Assembly (NCBI GenBank): GCA_041397845.1 | Contig: JAWKVW010000004.1 | Location: 1 to 64,000, forward strand | DNA from: JAKPQE01 sp041397845 | Lineage (GTDB): Bacteria; Pseudomonadota; Alphaproteobacteria; Rhizobiales; JAKPQE01 | Length of the DNA stretch: 64,000 bases | Direction of reading: 5' to 3' | In this document: positions 57,422 through 64,000 of the stretch, one piece after another | How the letters are laid out: each line of letters opens with the position of its first letter | Position numbering within the stretch: the first letter of the stretch is position 1 | The notes under the pieces: generated by a model | What the model was told of the DNA's origin: nothing | Database searches by the model: none | What the model saw: only the letters and a program-made list of their open reading frames with translations | Translations under genes and position numbers: made by a program

Positions 57422-57715
57422 ATGCCGAAATACGTTCTTCTTGGAAACTGGACCGATCAGGGCGTCAAGAACGTCAAGGATACCGTCAAGCGCTCGCGCG
57501 CCGCTCGCGAGGCGTTCGCCGCGATCGGCGTCAATGCGCGCGAGTGGTTCTTCACCCTCGGCCAGTACGACGTCGTCCTTACCGTCGATGCGCCGGACGA
57601 CGAGACGCTGACCCGGGCGACGCTGGCGCTGGCCGAGAAAGGCAACATGCGCACCGTCACCATGCGCGGCTTTGGCGAAAACGAGATGGAACGTCTCGTC
57701 GCCAACCTCGACTGA
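57422..57715 (+). CDS. GYD domain-containing protein
   Basis: A 97-residue protein with a ferredoxin-like alpha/beta-barrel fold of the GYD family. It starts MPKYVLLGNWTDQGVKNVKD, and the name-giving motif appears as LGQYDVVLTVDAPDD. The family's biochemical role is unknown. It lies 39 bp after the hemerythrin gene and is the last gene before the regulator. Confidence 0.85.
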   Translation: MPKYVLLGNWTDQGVKNVKDTVKRSRAAREAFAAIGVNAREWFFTLGQYDVVLTVDAPDDETLTRATLALAEKGNMRTVTMRGFGENEMERLVANLD

Positions 57716-57731
57716 ACCTTTCCCCGCAGGC

Positions 57732-57753
57732 AGGCCGTCGGCCATGACGGCCT
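57732..57753 (+). terminator. Hairpin after the GYD gene, possible terminator
   Basis: A perfect 8-bp stem (AGGCCGTC with GACGGCCT) around a 6-base loop, 17 bp past the stop. There is no clear T tract, so termination is uncertain. Confidence 0.45.
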
Positions 57754-57906
57754 TGCCGGAACCTGGACGGATGTGGCGGAGCCCCCCGCTGCAACTCCTC
57801 CGCAAGCGCGGAGCCGGACAAGTCCGCACCAATACCGGCGGCTGCCCAGAGCCGGCCGGAGATGGTCCCGACCTCGTCACGCCCATCCGTCCCTTCTTCC
57901 GGCCAT

Positions 57907-57924
57907 AAAAATATCGATATTTTT
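57907..57924. promoter_or_regulatory. 18-bp AT-rich perfect palindrome upstream of the sigma-54 activator gene
   Basis: AAAAATATCGATATTTTT is self-complementary and sits in an AT-rich island in otherwise very GC-rich DNA, about 430 bp before the regulator start. It may be an operator or part of a promoter for the regulator. The rest of the 635-bp gap between the GYD gene and the regulator contains two hairpins and no convincing gene. Confidence 0.4.
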
Positions 57925-58014
57925 TTGATTTGTCGTATTTCTATTGCAAAGTTGCCGACCGTTTGAGAGATTTCCGCTCAAAAGGGTAAAATGGAAGACA
58001 GTCGCGGAGGAGAG

Positions 58015-58050
58015 CACGGCGAGACCATCAGGGTCTGGCGCCGTGATTTT
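58015..58050 (+). other. Long hairpin with T-rich flank in the regulator upstream region
   Basis: CACGGC-GAGACC pairs with GGTCT and GCCGTG (11 paired bases, small bulge) and is followed by ATTTT. If transcription of the regulator begins at the AT-rich island upstream, this would lie in its leader and could attenuate it. Otherwise it may terminate read-through from the transporter operon. Confidence 0.4.
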
Positions 58051-58350
58051 GGTGTTCGGTGCAGATAGCATCGACTGCCAATAGTGTGTGTCTGCCGGGC
58101 GTTGCGATCGCTTTTGCGGTCCGCGGCCGGAGTCCGGCCCTGACGGGGCATGGTCACCACTCAACAGGCTCCCCTCACCGACGTTTTCCATCGGGATGCC
58201 CGTCCGTGCCGGTACCGGGCCGGCGCTGGCGGTTGCGCGCGATGCCGGGCGACTGACGCCGGCCGTCGCGGGACAGTGCACAGGCCGCCCGGCGAGGAGA
58301 GCGGCCTGCGTCTCATCCGGCTCCTCGCGCAAAGTTCTTGGGGGAACGAC

Positions 58351-60174
<1,824 letters not shown>

Positions 60175-60263
60175 ACAAGCAGCAAGGAGCGGGCAAGCTC
60201 CCTTCCCCAGCCTCGAGGCAGCGGGCGGTTGCCGCAGGACGCATGAAACGATAGAGCTTCTGC

Positions 60264-60689
60264 ATGTTCGCTCGTGTCGTCATCGCCGTCAGCCTGTTCT
60301 TCCTTGCGCTCCTGCCGGCGCGGGCAGAGACCGAGGTCGTCGTTCGCATCGACCTCTCGGACCAGCTCATGACGGTCTATGTCGACAACGTGCTGACGCA
60401 TGAATGGCCGGTCTCGACGGCGCGGCGCGGCTATCGCACGCCGGTCGGCACGTACAAGCCGATCCGGCTGGAGCGGTACTGGCGGTCGCGCAAATACGAC
60501 AACGCGCCGATGCCGTTCTCGGTGTTCTTTCATGGCGGCTACGCGATCCACGGCACGACGGCGATCCGCCAGCTCGGGCGGCCGGCGAGCCACGGCTGCG
60601 TGCGCCTGCACCCGGACAATGCCAAGGTTCTGTTCGAGACGATCGCGGCACGCGGCAAGGCCGCGACCGTCATTTCGGTCGTTCGCTGA
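60264..60689 (+). CDS. L,D-transpeptidase (YkuD domain), copy 2
   Basis: A 141-residue exported enzyme with signal peptide MFARVVIAVSLFFLALLPARA. The active site reads GGYAIHGTTAI and GRPASHGCVRLHP with the nucleophile cysteine. It shares TARRGYRTPVGTY, the spacing and the length with the copy at the other side of the benzoate block, so the two are clear paralogues. It is 89 bp downstream of the activator gene on the same strand. Confidence 0.9.
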   Translation: MFARVVIAVSLFFLALLPARAETEVVVRIDLSDQLMTVYVDNVLTHEWPVSTARRGYRTPVGTYKPIRLERYWRSRKYDNAPMPFSVFFHGGYAIHGTTAIRQLGRPASHGCVRLHPDNAKVLFETIAARGKAATVISVVR

Positions 60690-60795
60690 ACACCGCCTTT
60701 TACCCTCCCCTCGCCTCGCGTCATTTTTCGGCAATGCCGGCAGATCGCCGGGCCTTGCAGCCATGCCAGCGCTCGCGCCGCCGCTGCGGGAACTG

Positions 60796-60832
60796 TTGAC
60801 TCGGAATATGTGACTAATTAGTCTCATATTGT
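60796..60832 (+). promoter_or_regulatory. Promoter and palindromic operator of the ArsR-SRPBCC gene
   Basis: A 26-bp inverted repeat at 60805-60830 (arms AATATG and CATATT outside the perfect core GACTAATTAGTC, with a single T/T mismatched pair) ends two bases before the start codon. TTGACT (60796-60801) and TAGTCT (60819-60824) are 17 bp apart, so transcription should start at or next to the ATG. Repressor binding to the palindrome would cover the -10. Confidence 0.65.
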
Positions 60833-61624
60833 ATGAACACGGCGGATGAACGGGTCTGGCAGGCACTTTCCGACCCGGTGCGGCGCAAAATTCTCGACAT
60901 GCTGCGGGCGCGACCGATGACGACGGGAACGCTGGCGGCTGCGTTCGACCAGACGCGTTTTGGCGTGATGAAGCATCTGTCGGTGCTGGAGGCGGCCCGG
61001 CTGGTGCTCGTCGAGCGGCGCGGACGCGAGCGCTGGAACCATCTCAACGCCGTGGCGCTGGCCGAGGCGACCGATCGCTGGCTGACGCCGTTCCGGCGGG
61101 GCTGGGCAGATCGGCTCGGCGGGCTGGAGCGCTATCTCGAAAAGGAAAATGAAGCCATGACAGGCACACAGGGATGCGCACTCGACATCCGGTTTGAAAA
61201 GAAGCTCGCAGCGCCGCCAGCGCGGGTGTTCGAGGCGCTGACGCGCGGCATCGGCGCCTGGTGGGTGGCGCCCTATCGGCAGGCCGGCGCGGAAAGCAGG
61301 CTCAGCCTCGAGCCCGAAATCGGCGCGCCGCTCATCGAGACCGGCCCTGACGGACATGCCGTCATCTGGGGCCGGATCGAGGAAATCCGGGTGCCGGACA
61401 TCCTCTACCTTTCCGGCAGGTTCGCGGTCGTCGGCGCGGTCGCCGGGCATGTCCGCTACACGCTCGAGGAGACCGGTGACGGGGGAACGCTGCTGAGCGT
61501 CGCGCACAGCGCCGTCGGCAATATCGAGGAGGAAACGCTTTCCCGTTTCACCGAGGGCTGGAAGGACCTCCTCGGCACGCGGCTCGCGGCGCATCTCGGC
61601 GAAGCCAAAGGGGAAGGACGCTGA
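60833..61624 (+). CDS. ArsR-type regulator fused to an SRPBCC (AHSA1-like) domain
   Basis: A 263-residue two-domain protein. Residues 1-95 are a winged-helix ArsR repressor (ALSDPVRRKILDMLRARPMT, FGVMKHLSVLEAARLVLVER) without an evident metal-binding cysteine motif. Residues 115-260 form an SRPBCC/AHSA1 fold (FEKKLAAPPARVFEALTRGI, FTEGWKDLLGTRLAAHL) that usually has a hydrophobic ligand pocket. The fusion suggests a small-molecule-responsive repressor. No Shine-Dalgarno sequence precedes the ATG. The next gene begins one base after the stop codon. Confidence 0.87.
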   Translation: MNTADERVWQALSDPVRRKILDMLRARPMTTGTLAAAFDQTRFGVMKHLSVLEAARLVLVERRGRERWNHLNAVALAEATDRWLTPFRRGWADRLGGLERYLEKENEAMTGTQGCALDIRFEKKLAAPPARVFEALTRGIGAWWVAPYRQAGAESRLSLEPEIGAPLIETGPDGHAVIWGRIEEIRVPDILYLSGRFAVVGAVAGHVRYTLEETGDGGTLLSVAHSAVGNIEEETLSRFTEGWKDLLGTRLAAHLGEAKGEGR

Positions 61625-61625
61625 G

Positions 61626-62558
61626 ATGACCGCCAGCCCGATGCCGCATGGAGAGGCGAGCGAGGCGGAGCGCCGTTTCGGCCTGCGCCCCGGCACCTAT
61701 CCGTTCAAGAGCCGCTTCGTCGAGATTGCCGGCGCAAGGCTGCACTACATCGACGAGGGTTCAGGCCCGATCGTACTGATGGTGCATGGCAATCCGGCCT
61801 GGAGCTATCTCTACCGCCGGCTCGTCTCGGCGCTTTCCCCGGAATATCGATGCATTGCCGTCGACCTTGCCGGCTTTGGCCTCTCCGAGGCGCCGGCATC
61901 TTTTTCTTTCAAGCCGGACGAGCAGGCCCGCCTTGTCGCCGGCTTCATCGAGGCGCTCGACATTCGCGACGCGACGCTCGTCGGCCATGACTGGGGCGGG
62001 CCGGTCGGGATCGGCGCCATGGCGCTCACCGGAGACCGCATCACCCGGCTTTGTCTCGGCAACACCTGGGCCTGGCCGGTCAACGGCGACTTCCATTTCG
62101 AGTGGTTTTCGAAATTGCTCGGCGGCCCGCTCGGCCGGTTCCTTGCCCGCCGGTTCGCGGTGTTCGCCAAAGTCATCATGCCGTCCTCGATGCGGCGGCG
62201 CGAGCTCAGCGCCGAAGAGCGCGCAGCCTATCTTGCGCCCTTTGCAGACCGGTCGCGGCGCGTGCCGATGCATGTCTTTCCTGCCGCGATCACCGGGTCC
62301 GGCGCCTGGCTTGCGACGCTGGAGGGGGCACTGCGATCGTTCAAGGGGCCGGTGCATTTCATCTGGCCGACCGGGGACATCGCCTTTCGCGACAAGGAGC
62401 TTGCGCACTGGCGGTCGATCTTTCCGAACGCGACCGTCGACCGGATCGAGACGTGCGGCCATTTCCTCTGGGAAGATGCGCCGGAGGACTGCCTTGTCTC
62501 GCTGCAGGTGTTTCTTGCGCGGACCGGCAGGCGGGCCATGGCGGAGGCGGCGGGATGA
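61626..62558 (+). CDS. Alpha/beta hydrolase, haloalkane dehalogenase/epoxide hydrolase-like
   Basis: A 310-residue alpha/beta hydrolase. The nucleophile is Asp122 in VGHDWGGPVG, not Ser, which places it with haloalkane dehalogenases and epoxide hydrolases. The oxyanion motif is HGNPAWSYLYR (from His54), the pattern of dehalogenases, and Trp123 next to the nucleophile can serve as a halide ligand. The catalytic His is in TCGHFLWEDAPE. The substrate is unproven. It sits between the ArsR-SRPBCC gene and an unknown gene that overlaps its stop. Confidence 0.85.
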   Translation: MTASPMPHGEASEAERRFGLRPGTYPFKSRFVEIAGARLHYIDEGSGPIVLMVHGNPAWSYLYRRLVSALSPEYRCIAVDLAGFGLSEAPASFSFKPDEQARLVAGFIEALDIRDATLVGHDWGGPVGIGAMALTGDRITRLCLGNTWAWPVNGDFHFEWFSKLLGGPLGRFLARRFAVFAKVIMPSSMRRRELSAEERAAYLAPFADRSRRVPMHVFPAAITGSGAWLATLEGALRSFKGPVHFIWPTGDIAFRDKELAHWRSIFPNATVDRIETCGHFLWEDAPEDCLVSLQVFLARTGRRAMAEAAG

Positions 62559-63292
62559 CGACAGCCAGCGAACTCATCGACCGGATCATCGCGGCGCATG
62601 GCGGGCTGGAGCGGTGGCGGTCGCTTGCCGCGATCGAGGCATCGTTCTCATCCGGCGGCCTTGCCTTTGCCAGCCATTTCCAGCCGAACGCGCTGAAGGG
62701 CCTCAGGCTCACTGTCTTTCCGCATGAGCGCCGGGTCGAGCTTTTCGGCTTTTCCGGCGCCGGGCGCATCGGCCAGTGGTCGCCGGATCGCGTCGCCATC
62801 GTCGAGGCGGACGGGCATGTGCTGGCGGAGCGGCACCAGCCGCGTGCCTCGTTCGACCGGCCGATCAAGAACCTCGTCTGGGACAAGCTCGATATTCTCT
62901 ATTTCGCGGGCTATGCACTCTGGAACTATCTGTCGTTCCCCTTCTTCCTTCGCGAGCCGGGCATCACGCTCGCTCTGCCGGATGACGGCACCGCCGGGAG
63001 CGGCACGCGGCTCGTTGCTGACTTTTCCGCCGACATCGCCAGCCATTCGCCGCGGCAGGTCTTTCACTTCGACGGGCAGGACCGCCTGCTGCGGCATGAC
63101 TACACCGCCGACGTCATCGGCGGCTGGGCGACGGCGGCCAATCTGGCGCTCGCCTCGGAGACCGTCGAGGGCCTGCGGTTCTACACCCGGCGCAAGGTCT
63201 ATCCCCGGATGGGACCGAGGCAGACCGTGCTAGTTGGCCCGCTGCTCGTCTGGATCGAGATCGACGACCTGGCCGTCCGCTTCGCGACGTAG
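62555..63292 (+). CDS. Conserved hypothetical protein in the dehalogenase-like operon
   Basis: I do not recognise the family with certainty. The 245-residue protein starts MTTASELIDRIIAAHGGLER and has alternating strand-like segments (RLTVFPHERRVELFGFSG, GRIGQWSPDRVAIVEADG, QVFHFDGQDRLLRHDYTADV). These suggest an LolA/LppX-like or other lipid-binding beta sheet, but no signal peptide is evident. It overlaps the hydrolase gene by 4 bp (ATGA), so the two are translated together and probably share a regulator. Confidence 0.7.
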   Translation: MTTASELIDRIIAAHGGLERWRSLAAIEASFSSGGLAFASHFQPNALKGLRLTVFPHERRVELFGFSGAGRIGQWSPDRVAIVEADGHVLAERHQPRASFDRPIKNLVWDKLDILYFAGYALWNYLSFPFFLREPGITLALPDDGTAGSGTRLVADFSADIASHSPRQVFHFDGQDRLLRHDYTADVIGGWATAANLALASETVEGLRFYTRRKVYPRMGPRQTVLVGPLLVWIEIDDLAVRFAT

Positions 63293-63328
63293 CCAGGCGC
63301 TTCAGTGCGCGATACCGGCGGCTGCCGG

Positions 63329-63748
63329 TCAGTCCGGCATGTCCGGCATGTTTGGTACGTTCGGCAGGGCAAGGGATCGCTCTCCCGCAAGGCCGCTACT
63401 CAAGGCCGAGTGCCTGGCGGTGCGGCGATTGCGGTGCGAGAGAACACCGTTTTCCCACATGTCGGCGGCATCGCCGATGCGGGCGCTGTCATGGCTGACG
63501 GTCGCGGCAGCGACGCCGGCTTCCTCGAGGAGATCGAGCGCGGCAATGCCGGCCCGATCCTTGCCGACGCCGGCATCGTTGAAGACAACAAGCGCGAAGC
63601 GATGTTCGAGGGCGAACGCCGCCGAACTCGTGCCGCCATGGGACGCGGTGACGACAATCGCGCCGGCATCGCCGGCAGCGAGCTTGGTCACCGTGTCGGT
63701 CAGGATCACGGGGCGGCCGGAGACCTGGGCGATGGTGCGCTTGAGCAT
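63329..63748 (-). CDS. Small conserved hypothetical protein
   Basis: A 139-residue protein of unknown function. Motif-like stretches are GAIVVTASHGGTSSAAFAL, VVFNDAGVGKDRAGIAALD and VSHDSARIGDAADMWENGV. They read like a Rossmann-like or HAD-free alpha/beta domain with a catalytic-looking SHGG and DAGVG pair. It is convergent with the unknown gene of the dehalogenase-like operon and probably divergent from the truncated gene at the window edge. Low-complexity NVPNMPDMPD ends it. I give no function. Confidence 0.6.
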   Translation of the reverse strand: MLKRTIAQVSGRPVILTDTVTKLAAGDAGAIVVTASHGGTSSAAFALEHRFALVVFNDAGVGKDRAGIAALDLLEEAGVAAATVSHDSARIGDAADMWENGVLSHRNRRTARHSALSSGLAGERSLALPNVPNMPDMPD

Positions 63749-63936
63749 GGCGGTGCCGTTACCGTTTCAGCGGGCCGTATCGACGGCCTGATCCTAACGC
63801 CATTCCGCACGGCTTTGCATCGCGTGCATCGGCGCCTCTGATGGGTGGCGGGATCCTCGCGGTGTTTGGCGGGCGCTACCGCTGGCATAATTCCCGTATT
63901 GATTGTATTCGGTTGTATCTTCAGTAACATGACCGG
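63749..63936. other. Intergenic region with short direct repeats
   Basis: An AT-richer stretch at 63885-63925 carries two 10-bp near-direct repeats (GATTGTATTC and GGTTGTATCT, 63901-63920), preceded by CCCGTATT. These could be tandem half-sites of a regulator for the divergent genes. No gene is evident. Confidence 0.3.
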
Positions 63937-64000
63937 ATGTTCGGAATGTCGCCGATTGCGCTCGCGCTTGTCCTTGCCGGAGCCAGAGAGCTTGGTTGGC
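63937..64000 (+). CDS. Possible start of a gene truncated by the window edge
   Basis: An ATG opens MFGMSPIALALVLAGARELG and stays open to the last base. The ribosome-binding site is poor and only 21 codons are visible, so neither product nor reality of the gene can be judged. Confidence 0.25.
   Translation, partial: MFGMSPIALALVLAGARELGW

Noticed and set aside
57991..58068. 25-codon ORF upstream of the sigma-54 activator (MEDSRGGEHG...)
   Set aside because: It overlaps the hairpin, has only a weak GGG upstream and no recognisable feature; more likely non-coding leader.

Overview
The window is about 64 kb of GC-rich, gene-dense bacterial chromosome. The gene content points to an alphaproteobacterium of the Hyphomicrobiales (Rhizobiales) type. 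The evidence is the order lptF-lptG-lptD-surA-pdxA-ksgA, an rpsF-rpsR-DUF2232-rplI operon, a fabD-fabG-acpP-fabF run, a NodQ/CysNC-like sulfate enzyme and abundant palindromic intergenic repeats. I cannot fix the genus from sequence alone. No rRNA, tRNA, CRISPR array, IS element or prophage gene was seen.

Layout. 0-13.5 kb: the C-terminal part of an ABC-F ATPase, then a convergent pepA-holC-methyltransferase group, then the LPS-export and outer-membrane biogenesis run lptF-lptG-lptD-surA, then pdxA, ksgA and a zinc alcohol dehydrogenase. In this part the ABC-F gene, pepA, pdxA and ksgA are broken by several small indels while the genes between them are intact; this looks more like poor base calling than decay. 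13.6-16.1 kb (minus strand): ribosomal proteins S6, S18 and L9 with a membrane protein. 16.5-29.8 kb (plus strand): fatty-acid synthesis (fabD, fabG, acpP, fabF), mltG, yicC, gmk, dnaB, alr, radA, cvpA and purF. 29.9-38.9 kb: accessory metabolism (two SDRs, a periplasmic alpha/beta hydrolase, an FAH-family enzyme, a BtuF-like binding protein with a PP-loop ATPase, a LysE exporter, a PLP dehydratase, NnrU), interrupted by about 1 kb of tandem palindromic repeats. 38.9-47.2 kb: panB, a YfgM-like protein, bamB, der, cysQ, an odd CysN-like/CysC fusion, an XRE-cupin regulator and an FkbM methyltransferase.

47.4-60.7 kb is the most distinctive block. A benzoate dioxygenase operon (benABCD) runs straight into a complete branched-chain-type ABC importer, a hemerythrin and a GYD-domain protein, all on one strand. 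Upstream of benA is a full-match sigma-54 (-24/-12) promoter, with a XylR/DmpR-like upstream palindrome about 195 bp before the predicted start. The first gene after the block encodes a sigma-54 activator with XylR_N, V4R, AAA+ and Fis-type HTH domains. Together they form a self-contained uptake, ring-activation and regulation module that should feed benzoate to catechol; the catechol-cleavage genes are not in the window. Two paralogous L,D-transpeptidases bracket the block.

60.8-64 kb: an ArsR-SRPBCC fusion regulator, apparently leaderless and behind a 26-bp palindrome, heads an operon with a haloalkane-dehalogenase/epoxide-hydrolase-like enzyme and an unknown protein. A small unknown protein and the start of a truncated gene follow.
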